The position numbers and the translations under genes were made by a program. This document shows, one piece after another, positions 32,418 through 45,047 of a DNA stretch of 64,000 nucleotides. How positions within the stretch are numbered: the stretch's first letter is position 1; each line of letters starts with the position of its first letter. The notes under the pieces are model-generated. The model had not been told where the DNA came from. It made no database searches and saw only the letters and a list, made by a program, of their open reading frames with translations. The stretch is from Tuctoria greenei (taxonomy: Eukaryota; Streptophyta; Magnoliopsida; Poales; Poaceae). The stretch is taken from the NCBI GenBank assembly GCA_036927565.1, contig JAYESD010000001.1:115363110-115427109 (forward strand), read 5' to 3'.

Positions 32418-35400
32418 ATGCAGCTCTGTTTCTGGGACAAAAATAAGGCGCTGCCGACGCCGGAGAACCACGTGGCCATCAATGCCGCGGTGGTCGTCTC
32501 CTGCCACTTCGGTCTGTCGGTGCCGGGGAAGACGACCACGCTTCGCCTCTTCAGTAGCACGCAGATCGATCACAGTAATTTCTTTCATGCGTGCATCCCC
32601 AATCAGTTCCATTTTCACCGCCATTCTGTGTCTGATAAAACTCTGCCTCTCCTCAAATAAAATGCAGATACGGAGAAGGGGAGGCTGAGCGCGGAGGCGC
32701 CACTGCGCGGCGGCAAGAAGACGAAGCACGGCCCCGGGAAGACGAGCACGATGACGTACCAGGTGACCTTCTTCCTGGACGCCGAGTTCGGCACGCCGGG
32801 CGCCGTGGTCGTCAAGAACGGCCTCAAGAACGACCAGTTCTTCCTGCGGTACGTGCAGCTGGAGCTTGCCGAGGACCGCAGCATCCACTTCGAGTGCAAC
32901 TCCTGGGTGTACCCCTACAAGAAAACCAACTCCGACCGCGTCTTCTTCGTCAACTCGGTCAGAGTCATTATTTACGCTTTCGGGTGATCTGGTCGAGTAG
33001 ATGGTCGTCTCGTCTATGCAGCAGCTGACCATCAACCTTGCTCTGGTGACGGCAGGGTTACCTGCCGGACAAGACGCCACAGGCGCTGCGGCTGCTCCGC
33101 GACGAGGAACTGCGGAGCTTGCGCGGGAATGGCCGCGGCGAGCGCAAGGACTGCGAGCGCATCTACGACTACGACTTCTACAACGACCTGGGCGACCCAG
33201 ACAAGGAGGACCACGCCCGGCCGGTGCTCGGAGGCACCGCCTTGTACCCCTACCCGCGCCGCTGCCGCACCGGCCGCCCTCTCTTCAAGAAAGACGGCGT
33301 GACGGAGACCCGGAAGCACGTGATCAACCTCGACTTCTACATCCCGCCGGACGAGCGGTTTAGCCCGACAAAGCTGGCCGAGGTGCTGACGCTGGCGGTG
33401 CAGGCGCTGACGCATTTCGTTGTCCCGGAGGCCAGGGCGCTGTTCCACGGCGACATCAGCAACTTCAAGTCCTTCGAGCAGCTACGACGTGACCTGTATA
33501 ACAAGCCGCAGCAGACGGCGGTGGACGGCATGATCATGGGCAAGCTCAAGACCTCGGTGCCGTCGCGGAAGACATACAAGCAGGTGAACAAGATGGTCAA
33601 GGAGACGCCCGTCAGGTTCCCCATCCCACAAGTCATCGAACGTAAGTGACTCCACCGTTTCACTCTGTTTCGACAGAAATTAGTTACTTTGATGAGTGAT
33701 AAATCATTGATCTGATGGTGCAAGCAGGTGATCAGGAGGCTTGGAGGACCGACGAGGAATTCGCGAGGGAAATTCTTGCAGGGCTCAACCCAGTTGTGAT
33801 CAAGAGACTCGAGGTAAACAGACAACATCAATCCTTGGCTGAAACTGAAAATTTGCTCATTGTCGATAACATATAAGTGGATCATGTGGTGAGCATTTTT
33901 TTTGTGTGTGCTCTTGCTACACCAGGTGTTTCCACCTGTTAGCAGTGGAGGGAAGACAAGCATGATTACAGCCGTGCATATCCAGGGTCGACTTGAAGGA
34001 TTAACTGTTGATAAGGTAACCGTATTAGGTATTACCGTAACTCCCATCTTCAAACATGCAATGCAGAACACCACTCTGATCATATTCCTTTCATGGTAAC
34101 AAAAAAAGAATAATGTTCCAAATTCTGATACGCATATGGAAATGCATATTTTTTTTAGAAAGCCCCGAACATGGAGGTTCGGCTTTCCATTGAAAGCAGG
34201 AGAAAAAATAGTGTTTACAATATGTACATATAGTAGGTTCCGCGCACAGACATCGAGAGAGATACGATTTGGATAAAATTTAGGATGACAACAGAGTTGC
34301 CAGGTCCTTCGCTCCTATTTTTTTCGAAACAGATTATATATTTATAGTAGAAAAGAGAATTCTGTTTTACATATACAGATCATCAACAGGAACTTGATAG
34401 TAGCATGTAAAATAGCAGTTGGCACCACTGTCTCCCTACATCCCCAAATGTATGCCTGTGGTGTCAACGTGATGGAATCTGTCTGGCACCCAAGCACAGC
34501 CCGCTCGTCACCACCACTCTGCCTCTTCGGCTATACGGTCGAGCATCTGCGCTTCCGTCAACTCCTCCGTGTGGAAAATTTGTCGGTTCATTTCATTCCA
34601 GATGAACCAACACACCAGTATGGCCATTGTTTTGACCCTCTTCAGCTGAACTCTAGGGGTCAGTCCCCCAAGCCCAAGGAACCAGCACTGAATCCTCGTC
34701 GAGGAGGGCCAGTTTGTAGGCTCCAGGGATGGCAGACTGAAACTGTTTGCTACTAGGTGCCATAAGCTTCTTGAAACCGGGCATTTGGCGAAGAGGTGAA
34801 AGGATGACTCTAGTGAACGTGAGCAGAGCGCGCAAAAGTAGTTGTTCTGCCAATCCCGCCTGAGCAAGCGCGATCCGCCGTCCAAATCCTATTCTGAACC
34901 ATAAGTCATGTAAACACCTTACATTTGTTAGGAGCCCATACCTGCCAAATGTGATCAGGAAACCATGAAAATGTGCTTCCGTGAAACTGGAAGTTGTGTG
35001 CTGACTTTGCCGTGTAGATCCCGGCGGTTGTATGGCGCCAGATGATGGAGTCCTGAGTTTGTGTCGTGAGTGTAGGACAGTGTTATTGAATTAGGTCCCA
35101 TAGTGCTATCAAATCTGAAAGCAGCGAGACCGATAGATCGTAAGCCACCGACCTGATCCAAGTGTCATTGTGAAAGGTGAGGGCGACAATCATTTTCTTG
35201 TTCCGGCTATGCGCGAACAATGTCGGGAACCTGAAGGCAGGGGAGATGCCTGCCACCCAGCTTGAGCTCCAGAAGTTTGTCGTTAGGCCATTGCCGATGG
35301 TGACGATAGTCGATGCACTGAACAAAGCATTGTCAATCTTGTCTGCTGGTATTGTCAACGAGGCCCATCGCTTGGACGGTATTGTCCAGCGCTGCCAAAG

Positions 35401-38400
35401 CCATCTAAGCTTTAAGGCACGACCCCACTTCTCCATGTCATGGATGCCAAGGCTGCCTCCGTTTAATGGGCGACAGACCGTAGACCATTGAACCTTGCAG
35501 TGACCGCTTCTTGCCTCTTCACAGCCAGACCAAAGAAAATTACATCACACCTTGTCGATGTCCTTGATAAACCTCTTTGGCGGTTTGAGCACGGTCATGG
35601 TGTACATGGGTAGGGCACTAAGGACCGTTTTGACTATTTCAGTTTGTTGTTAACTCTATCTTTGATATGTTGTAAGTGGCACATCCGGTCCTGCCCCAGC
35701 ACTATCGGGATGCCAAGATACATTTGAGGTGGTTGGACCTGTTGTTCGGCGAAATCAGTCAGGATGTCCTGAATGTCGATGTCTGAGGGGTGAATTGGCA
35801 TGACCATGCTCTTAGCGGGAGATTGATGCATAGTCCTGTTGCATTACCAAAGGAGGTCAGCAGTTCTAATGAAGCAGCCACCTTACTTCGAATCGGGTTG
35901 AGAAAGACCACCAGAGTGAGCTTCCTCCATGATCTCTGGCCTGGAACATGCGGGGCACTTCCTTTTCTTGGTCCCTAAACACTCGCACATTCCTTTCCTT
36001 CCATATGATCTAGCAAGTTAGGATGGTGATGATGCCGAGGCCTTTCCTCTTGCTGGTTATGCCTCGCGCCGTGATGCGAAGGAACTATTCACCTAGCGAA
36101 GGGTCGTCAGGCCAGTCTGCCGGATTTAGCTCCGTTGCTTGACACCAGAGCGCAACCGAAGTCCAAATGGTGCGTGAGAAAGGGTATTCAATCATGAGGT
36201 GGCCACTCGTTTCAAGATTACGCTTAAGAGGGCGCAAAAATACTGATTCGGCCATCCCCTTCTTCGGAGACAAGCTGTTGACCATATCTTATCCTGCAAC
36301 AAAACCCATGCAAAGTTCTTGCATTTTGATGGCGCTCAGATCTGCCAAACTCTCTTCGGCCAGATTAGGTGATGCCCTCAAATTGTAATATGTAGGCACT
36401 AGGCAGTGCTAGGAGAGTAGATTTCATTGGCCGTAGGTTTCCACCGAATCTCGTCCTCTGCATCTTGAGTCACATCAATACCTTGAGTCTGAATGAGATT
36501 CTAGAGTGTCAGCAATTGAGTCAGGACCGTGCCAGTAAGGTTATGCATAAGATCGGCTATCCAGACATCCGCTTGTAGCACTTCTTTGACAGTCCTGTTT
36601 TTTCTCCGGGTGTGATGGTATAGGTCAGGGAAAACTATGGCTGGTGACATGCCATCTAGCCATGGTGTCGACCAGAAAAGAGCTTTGTTTCAGTTGTGGA
36701 CCGTGATTGCTGTGGCCACATTATAGAGGAGTTCATCAGTGTGGTCTGTGGGTAGAGGCATACCCATCCATGGCTTGTGCAATGCTGTCCATTGCGCCCA
36801 GAGCCACCGCAAGCGAAGAGCCCTCCCGAACCTCTCCAAATTTAAAAGGCCCAGACCTCCTCTATCAAGTGGCCGACAAACTGTTTTCCAATTCACGTTG
36901 CACTTTTCTCTATAAAATTCTTGGTCACCCGCCCACAAGAACCTTCTCCTGACCTTGTCAATATCCTTGATCAGTTTTTTAGGTAGCCTCAGGACAGTCA
37001 TGGCATAGGTGGGCAACGATGAGAGCACCGAGGCCCACTACTCTTCTACCACCCAAGCTTAAAAAATGCACATTTTATTTAATACGTTGCCGATCGATGC
37101 CACTAATTGTATCAGCAGCTCACAATCCCTTTCATGACTCTATTCATCCCGATGTTATGCAGGCTGTGCTTCAGAACAGGCTATATATTCTGGACCACCA
37201 TGACTACCTGATGCCCTACCTGAAGCGTATCAACACGCTGGGGGTGTGCATCTACGCGTCGCGCACGTTGCTCTTCCTCAAGGATGACGGGACCTTGAAA
37301 CCCCTTGTGATAGAGCTGAGCCTGCCCGGCGACGGCGTAGCCGATGATGACATCAGCAGGATCTTCTTCCCTGCTACCCAGGGGATTGACGGGCATCTGT
37401 GGCAGCTGGCTAAGGCTCATGTTTCGGTCAATGATTCAGGCTATCATCAGCTTATCAGCCACTGGTGAGTAGTACACATTAGTAGTTTTAGCATACATGT
37501 TGAAAATGGCATTTTAGAAATGGATTCTCTGTAGTTTTAAACTTAAATCCTTTGGGACGCATATTAATGATCAGCCATTAATGCATTCTTTCTTTCTACT
37601 GAATGACCTGGTTCATGTTTTTCTGTGGTCCAAGTTGCTTGGTATGATAAATGTACTAGGAGCTTTAACTGATACTGACTTGCGGTGCTCCCTGAGCCTG
37701 TCATCCAAGTAACTGTTCGGAAATTATCAGTGTCCAGTTAAAAGCTTCCACTCGTGACAGACACTTTGCAATTTCTGTTTAGGAAGCACGGTGTTCCTTG
37801 AAGTATCGAATTCCAGCAGTGACAGAAATCAATAAAGTTAATTTCAAATAACCCTCTTCATGATGTTCTATCCCATGATAGGCTATTCACACACGCGACT
37901 GTGGAGCCATTCATCATCGCCACAAAGAGGCAGCTGAGCGCGATGCACCCGATCCACAAGCTCCTTGAACCCCACTTCAAGGACAACATGCAGATCAACA
38001 CCTTGGCCAGGAGCATACTTTTGAGTGCTGGAGGGATCCTTGAGAGGACCATGTACCCGGGGAAGTACTCTATGGAGATGTCTTCGGCCATCTACAGCAA
38101 ATGGAGGTTCACTGAGCAGTCCTTGCCAAACGAACTCATCAAGAGGTAATGAAAAACTAATATCTTGTTCATCTGCCAAAAAATTGGAAATTTCCTCTGA
38201 TGCAATGCAAATTCTTCATGCAGGGGCATGGCGTCGAGGGACGGCAGCGGCGGCTTGTCACTGTACATAGCGGACTACCCGTACGCCGTAGACGGCCTGG
38301 ACGTGTGGCACGCCATTAAGGGTTGGGTGCAGAGCTACTGCGCGCACTTCTACCACACCGATGCAGCGGTGGCCGGCGACCGGGAGCTGCAGTCGTGGTG

Positions 38401-38992
38401 GGACGACGTGCTCCACCTCGGCCACGGCGATCGGCAGGGCGATCGCGCGTGCTGGCTGGAGCTGGACACCGTGGCGAACCTCGTGGAGTCGCTGTCCACC
38501 CTCATCTGGGTCGCCTCGGCGCTGCACGCCGCCGTCAACTTTGGGCAGTACGGCTACGCGGGGTTCATGCCGAACCGGCCCACCCGGTGCCGGCGGTTCG
38601 TGCCGCTGCCGGGCTCGCCGGAGATGGTGCAGCTGGAGGCCGACCCGGAGAAGTTCTTCCTGGAGATGGTGCCGGACCGGTTCACCACCACGCTGGGGCT
38701 CACGCTCATCGAGGTGCTGTCCAACCACACCTCCGACGAGCTGTACCTGGGCCAGCGCCCGACGTCGGCGTGGACGGACGACAGCGAGGTGCTGCTGATG
38801 CTGGACAGGTTCCGGGAGGAGCTCCGGCGGGTGGAGAAGCGGGTGACGCAACGGAACCGGGACGAGCGGCTCAAGAATCGGAAGGGCCCGGTTAAGGTGC
38901 CCTACACGCTTCTGTTCCCAGACCTAGGCAACGTCGGCGGCAAGGAGAAGGGGATCACCGGAAAAGGCATACCCAACAGCGTCTCCATATGA
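32418..38992 (+). CDS. Lipoxygenase (linoleate dioxygenase family), 8 exons, 847 aa
   Basis: Lipoxygenases add O2 to polyunsaturated fatty acids, feeding jasmonate and oxylipin pathways. Exons: 32418-32574, 32668-32957, 33056-33641, 33728-33813, 33926-34015, 37163-37464, 37882-38145, 38224-38992. All introns are GT-AG and the sum is 2,544 bases, an open frame. The start follows an in-frame TAG at 32391. An N-terminal PLAT domain (about 1-165, with NSWVYPYKK) precedes the catalytic domain. Iron ligands are present: two His in YHQLISHW, His and Asn in SALHAAVNFGQY, and the C-terminal Ile (GIPNSVSI). No transit peptide is evident, so probably cytosolic. Odd: the loop after FPPVS reads SGGKTSMIT and lacks the usual LDPxxYG, and the first exon is divergent. 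It may belong to an unusual subgroup (maize LOX6-like is one possibility, unverified). 9- versus 13-specificity cannot be settled here. Confidence 0.93.
34142..35917 (-). mobile_element. 5'-truncated LINE fragment a, in lipoxygenase intron 5
   Basis: A T run at 34149-34156 (poly(A) on the minus strand) marks the 3' end, followed by a 3' UTR to about 34500. ORF2 remnants read on the minus strand: the C-terminal zinc-finger region (34885-34508, NYFCALCSRSLESSFHLFAK, CWFIWNEMNRQIF), the connection region (35436-35083, ALKLRWLWQRW, VTIGNGLTTNFW) and RT (about 35900-35634, YLGIPIVLGQD). Several stops break it. It adjoins fragment b at about 35918. Confidence 0.8.
35918..37050 (-). mobile_element. 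5'-truncated LINE fragment b, in lipoxygenase intron 5
   Basis: The C-terminal zinc-finger region reads at 36285-36085 (LSPKKGMAESVFLRPLKRNL), preceded by the RT thumb at 37028-36690 (LPTYAMTVLRLPKKLIKDID, RRRFLWAG, ALRLRWLWAQW). It is in the same orientation as fragment a and repeats the same ORF2 part, so it is a separate insertion. No poly(A) is visible at its 3' side; fragment a probably inserted into it or the two recombined. Together the fragments make most of the 3,147-base intron (34016-37162). Confidence 0.78.
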
Positions 38993-41064
38993 TGATCCTA
39001 TGTATGACCGACACCTATGTACATGTGGGTATTCCTTTTCTTTTGGCTGTGGCCTGTGGGGTGTTTATTTGGTTGTCATTGTTGGCTTGGATGTGAGCAT
39101 ATTCAGATTCAGTGTGTTTTGCGACAGATTGGTTTTCAAAAAAAAATAATTTGTATGATTGCATCCACATTTGAATTTACCAAGGAATTTCCACTCACCT
39201 AGAATATAAAATGATTCTGATAAAATAAACTGCATCGTTTTAAGTAATATCGGTTGAGTTCACTTACGATCCATAAGCTTAACATTTATGACTTACGTAT
39301 GTTTCTCTTTTTGAGGAAACAGGAGGAGCAAGCTTCCACTGGTTAAGTAAATCAGAGGTTTTAATACAAACAAAACAAGCACTAGACGAGTGTCGTGTGT
39401 TGCTACGGATCAACAACTCAACAATACTATGGAGTATAAAAAATAAGGCAAAAGATCATTTAATACAATAATCATGTATTTATTATTATTCAGTTAACCC
39501 CTAACAATAATTTTGGTTCAGTTTACTCCTCAAACTATTTAGATGATTCAATTCACTCTCTACTGATTTTTTTTGTTTCTTTTTGTACGAATTATGTTTG
39601 AAGTTATAATTTTATAGATGGTAGACGATATCATATACTATGCTACAAAAGTATTGTTATAATTTTTCATAAACTTTTTCTTGTATTATTTCATCGCCCG
39701 AGCGAGGGTTGTTTACATATTTAAAATACATAAAATAATTAAAATAATTTTCTAATGTATTGTATGTTGTATCATATAATCTCACAAATTTTACCCTTCG
39801 AAACATGTTTATAAAGAGAAAAATCTCACTAGGGTTGAATTGAACAATCTAATAGTTCAGAGAATAAATTAAATCAAATTTTCTCTAGTGGCTAAGTGAA
39901 CAACGCAAATACTTGAGGGTAGTAAAATGGTATTTTTCTGAAAATAATAATAATATATTCATACAATTGAAATACCTCAACTTCTTTAGTGTTACCAAAC
40001 AGATTTTATTATTACAAATGATATTCATATTCTTATATATGATCAGTTGTGGTACAGAATAAAATCATACATCTGGACCAATAAATTTTAGCTCCACTAT
40101 AAAATTATATAACTCGAGTTAAGCAAGGTATAATTTGGCATCAGAACCTCATCTTTTGGTAACTTTAACTTTAATTGTCGGAGAGGGCCTCTTCTAATCA
40201 GAATTCCTGTTCAAATACGACCCAAAATATGCAAATATAATGCACCAGGTCAGACTCGACCTCAGGCGATTTTTCATACAAGTCGATCCATTAAACAGCT
40301 GTTCATGACGACACCAGTACACCACAAAATGTTTCAGCCTATGAGCAAAAGGGAGTGGCATCAGCACAAAATGTATTAGCTACATTTTCTAATGTAAGCA
40401 GAAATTTGAGTTTCCTTGTTTTGTTCGATAATGGGCACACAACGAAACCCATTAGTCTATTTCTGAACTGGTGCAGAATTTACTGGATTCTGTGGGCCAA
40501 CACAAATACGTTTTCCCCGTAGGCATATCAACTTCAGCTCTTGATTCTATGTAGTGCTTTTTTTTTTATCGAAAATGATGGCATTCAGCAGATTCAATAT
40601 GTAGTGCTAGGCCTTCATTCCTTGTACTTCCCGGATCAGTGCTTCTAATTAGTTCTCACACCAAATTATTAAGATCGTATTATGCATGTGATGGATTCAA
40701 TAGGTTTTGCTAGTCAAACAAGATGCCAAAAACCTATGCGCTGTTTGATATGAGCCAAGACAGGCCACACCATATTTTCTATGAATTCTACTACAGAAAC
40801 ATTCTAAGATATATCTTTACAGATAAATATAACATTTCAAACTAATGCACAACACTGTTTATATATTATAATTCCAAACAGATATCATGGATATATGATA
40901 TGGCTTATACTTCGTGGTTGTCAAATTGTGGTGTTTTTTTGGAAGAGTAACACAGATCATTTAGTTTCAGTTGTGAATGAACACAAAATATACAAGTACT
41001 TCTCTGCATCAAGGGTAATAAAAAACAATAAATAAATTAATTTCAATACAACACTAATAACGGA
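38993..41064. other. Spacer downstream of lipoxygenase
   Basis: AT-rich, no gene seen. The lipoxygenase 3' UTR occupies about the first 150-200 bases; no perfect AATAAA is present there. A LINE 3'-end-like remnant (AGGAAACAGGAGGAGC near 39316) and a T run at 40558-40568 are decayed retroposon tails. A MITE-like inverted repeat is listed separately. A short CACTA-like terminus begins at 41065. Confidence 0.5.
39490..39903. repeat. MITE-like foldback element
   Basis: The left arm (39490-39570, starting CAGTTAACCCCTAAC) is an imperfect inverted copy of the right arm (39825-39903, ending CTAGTGGCTAAGTGAAC). Examples of pairing are GATTCAATTCA with TGAATTGAACAATC and CTCAAACTATTTAG with CTAATAGTTCAGAG. 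AT-rich non-coding centre of about 250 bases. A clear target duplication was not found. Confidence 0.6.
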
Positions 41065-41149
41065 CACTACGTAAGAAACACAAATAGGAGACAAACACTA
41101 CAAGAATAGCGCAAAGAAGTGTTGGGGAAACTATAATCGTCGGCCCCAA

Positions 41150-41520
41150 CAATTTAAAGCGTACTAAATTCGTCGGCTTAGAAAAGCCGACATTTATACC
41201 ATTATGGCCGTCGGCGTCACGCCGGCGGCTTTAACTATGGCCGTCGGTTACAGCTCCGGGGCCGACGGTTTTAAGTATAGCCGTCGGTTACAGCTTCGGG
41301 GCTGACGGCCATAGTATGGGCCCCGCGCTCTGAAAAAACATTGTTTCTCGCCAAATTATAAGACCGTCAGCTCCAACTCCAGGGCCGACGACCATAGTGT
41401 GGGCCCCACGCGCCTAAGTTATGGCCGTCGGTCGTAGCGCTGTGGCCGACGACCATAAGGTGGGTCCTGTAGCCTTCAACTAAGATTGTCGGCACGTGAT
41501 AACCGACGACTTTAACCCCC
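41150..41520. repeat. Left subterminal repeats of CACTA-1
   Basis: ATGGCCGTCGGTTACAGC-like units and their inverted forms CCGACGGCCATAG recur about ten times in both orientations. In CACTA elements such motifs bind the TnpA-type protein. The GC-rich stretch that follows (41560-41880, Arg/Pro/Ala low complexity in every frame) is not a recognisable gene. Confidence 0.75.
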
Positions 41521-42105
41521 TTACATCGCGTGCCCAGGGGAAAAAAACCTAACACTACACTCGCCCGCGTGCGCGCCGCTCTGGTCTCTCGCTCTGCCAC
41601 TGCCCCGCGCCCCGTGTTGCTGCCCGGCCGCCGCCCCGCGTTGCCACCCGGCCGCCGCCCCGCGCACCGTGTCGCCGCCCCGCCGCCGCCCACGCCTCAC
41701 CCCGCGCTTCGCCGTGCTCGTCGCCCCGCGCCTCGCCGCGCTCGCCGTCTAGCGCCCCACCGGCTGGAGCGCCCCGACGCCCCAACGCGGCCGCCTCGTC
41801 GCCCAGCACCCCACCGGCCGCCACGCTCCTCCGCCGCTCCCTGGCCCGCGCGCCACTGCCTCTGCTCCCCCGCTCCTCCGATAAAGTTAAATTATGTTTT
41901 TGAATTTCGATAAGGGTGGCATTAGGTTTTTGAATTGATTAGTCTATGATTGCTATATCATTACTTATGCAATTTTATATTGTGTTTTATCCATATATGT
42001 GTATGTTAACTTGATTATCATAGATGTTAGTTATTAGGGTTCAATTATGTTTATTTGAATTTTTTAGTGTTTATGTACTATATGTATATACAATGTCATC
42101 AAATC

Positions 42106-42545
42106 TAGGCGACTAGGATCGACTAGGTGATTAGTCATCGACTAGGGCAATTAGTCGACTGTAGTCGACCCCTAGTCGACCTCGTAGTCATCCAACGTAT
42201 TTGGAGAAAAGTTCTAGTCGACACCTAAGGAAACAAAGCCAGGAGTACCATCATCCCGACATTGAGGAAGGAGAAGGAGGAGGAGACAGGGAAGAAAGGC
42301 ACAATCCCATTGTTGAGGAAGGAGGAGGCAGAGGGGAGAGGAGAGAATGGCGCAGGGAGGCAGACATGAGAAGGACGGCGGTGCACGGTGAAGGAGCGGC
42401 GATGGCACACCTGGAAAGGAACGCCACAACATTGAGCGGCTCGACGGCAGCGGGCGGCACGATGGGCGGAATGACAAGACCCATTTAGTAGGAAGTTAAA
42501 GCAGGCTTCGTAAGACGTCGCCTAGTCGCTGCCTAGGTGTACAGG
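42106..42545. repeat. Inverted-repeat-bounded insertion in CACTA-1
   Basis: The left side reads TCTAGGCGACTAGGATCGAC and the right side, inverted, CACCTAGGCAGCGACTAGGC. The left end has many CTAGTCGAC-type motifs. The purine-rich interior (GAAGGAGAAGGAGGAGGAG) has no recognised domain. It looks like a separate small DNA element inside CACTA-1. Confidence 0.45.
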
Positions 42546-42820
42546 CGCTTCGGCCCTGACGTCATGTGCAGTCGCGTAGGCCTTTGGGTCATCTTCTGAG
42601 GGTGGATAGGATGGTATTAAGGGTGGACAGGGTGGCACTGAGGGTGAAGAGAGCAGCGAAGAGGAAGATGATCCAGGGCGAGATGCAAGGTTGGCAAGAT
42701 TGATAGAGTTACAAGAGGCAGCAGAGGGGCAGAATGATCGATGCCCTTATAGGTATTTTTTTAAAGTATTTGATAAGCTATCATATACATTTGGTTTCCT
42801 TGTCAACTAACTAATATTAT

Positions 42821-45047
42821 TTGTATAGGCTGCGAAGGCACCTTTTATGTACTCCAAGTAAAACTCCCGATAAGCGGGCGGTTATAAGGCCAAAGGGTAC
42901 TAGGTGTTGGATTGAGATTGGTTGGGATGGCATGGGGCATCGACGCTGTGTTAACACAGAGTTGGGAAATGCCATCCAATTTTGCTTTTCGGGGATGGTT
43001 CTTTCGGGCGGTCAACTAATCGCCACGCATAATTGGGATCACTATGCCCTGAAACCATATGGCATTGCGGGTACTTGTCAGGACAAAGTTTGAGAGATTT
43101 CTTCAGTAAGTTTGTTTTCATTGTTTAAAATATGTTGCATCTTACTTTGGTTGATACTAATTGTTGGTTTTATGCAGAGTATATTTAAATTGGAGGAAGG
43201 TGTGGTTCCAGCATATGCGAGGTCTGTTTCGAGACGTCAGCGAGAAAGCACACGAAGGACTCCTTCTTTGATGCACGAATCAAGGCTGTGACCGTGTATT
43301 ACAAGACCAGGTTGCGTTAGCCCATGGCAAACAAGCGAACAACTACAATTTATCTACAGAAGCATGAGTACATGGAGAGTAGTGTGTATTGGATCTGTGT
43401 AGATCCGGCAGCTTGGGAATGGCTATGCAAATACTGGGCGTCGAAGGAGTTCAAAAATATTTTGAAGAGAAACCGAAGCAACCGGAAGAGCAAGCCTGGA
43501 CTACAATGTTATGGGGCATATGGACATGTGCGGATGGCACAACGAATGGTATGTACTATTACAATCACTTGTAAATTGCTTTAAAAATTACATTGATTGA
43601 ACTGATGTTGTATTTTGATGTTGCAGGAAGCTGAAACCGGTGTCGCTCCTTCTTTTATCGAGGTTTATCTCAGGGGGGACAGAGGCATAGATCCGGCACG
43701 CCTGGGGCAATTGTGTGACGAGGCGGCAACACAAAAAGTGGTAAGTGTGTTGAGTGCTCTCTATCTATGAACCGAATCTATCTTTTATGACATCCACTCG
43801 TGAACTTAATTTATTCTTGCAGACAAAATATGTTGAGTGTCTAAAAAAAAGCATGGATATGATGTAGATTATCTAAGGGCACGTTGAATGTGGGTGCAGC
43901 GTCCGAAGCCGGTGGGGGCGTACTGCATGGTAGGTACGTGTAAAGATAATGATTGTTTGAAGGTTAATTACCGTCAATTCATCACATTTGTGTTTTTTGT
44001 AGACTTGGATTAGGCGACAGTTATGTGGAGCGTGACGCTTATGTGGGACAACAGTCTTCTACTTCTAGTTTGAGTCGATCCTGTGTTGCAGATGAGGATT
44101 GAAAGAACATTTAATACAATATGAGGAGAAAGTGAAACAACAACAACAACAAATACAACAAATACAGATGCTGCAGCAGCAGCAGATGCAACATATCCAG
44201 TAGCAGATGCAGTATTTGTTTATGGCGCAGGTAACTTATAATCTTAACAATTCAATAGTTTATTTGTTTACAAACTGTTTCTACTTAAGATTTCACGAAT
44301 AATTTCCTTCGTGTAGTTCTTGGGTTAAGGCAACAATGAAACTCAGTTCAATATGCCAGAACAGCCTCAGTTCGAGATGATGTCGCAGGTAAACTAGTGT
44401 TTTACTTAAGTTGGTATACTTATTAGCATATTTGTGTTAAAGGCGATAACTAAATATTATTACTTTGTGCAGTTCTTCCCTCAAGGTGGCTTTGGATCGC
44501 AGTTCGGTATGCCTCGTCCGATGCAACCCGGACAACAAGTTGGCTCTTCTTCACATTTATTACCGCATTTCTTATTAACTTGACTTATAGTACGAAATAC
44601 TAATCATATTTGTCTCATGGTTCCCATAGTGGTCAAGCCTATCCTCCACATCAGGGATTCATGTCAATGTTAGCCCCTGGATTGCAGCCTTATCCAGGTG
44701 TTCTCACATTGTTGCCCTTTGCTTCGGGGCATAGTCAACCATCAACACCTCCGGGCGCCGCAACGGTATGATTACTAAATCATTAGCTCTAATAAAAGCG
44801 TAGCTTAATTTGAACAATACTTAGCGATTTATTCAATGACATAGTTGGTAATACCTTTAAGTCAATTATTGTGAGTTGGGCATTTGTGAATTTTAGAAAG
44901 ATTGAGACATATGAATTGTATCTATTAATGCAAAGTTAACTTTTATTTATTTCTCGTAGGGTTCCGCTCATGGTTGCGATGATTTCCTCAATTTGAATGC
45001 CGGAGGTGTAAGTGATGGAGGTTCAAACAATGACATGGAAGTGGATT
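42821..45047 (+). pseudogene. CACTA-1 Transposase_24-type (Ptta/En/Spm) protein, broken
   Basis: Exon-like pieces read on the plus strand. 42821-43093 holds RPKGTRCWIEIGWDGMGHRR. 43180-43584, with a stop near 43318-43320, holds SFFDARIKAVTVYYKTRL, EYMESSVYWICVDPAAWEWL, KYWASKEFKNILKRNRSN and RKSKPGLQCYGAYGHVRMAQ. 43627-43740 holds AETGVAPSFIEVYLRGDRGI and LGQLCDEAATQKV. A Gln-rich tail starts at about 44090 and the last exon ends at 45047. This is the layout of the plant Ptta/En/Spm protein family, thought to bind the transposon's subterminal repeats. Several stops (for example 44203) break it. No catalytic DDE domain is present. Confidence 0.78.

Noticed and set aside
38258..38851. Minus-strand ORF of 197 codons in the last lipoxygenase exon
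   Set aside because: Shadow of a GC-rich coding exon; His/Arg/Pro-rich composition reflects the codon pattern of the sense strand.
41530..41913. Arg/Pro-rich ORF in CACTA-1
   Set aside because: Low-complexity GC-rich DNA gives open frames on both strands; no domain.
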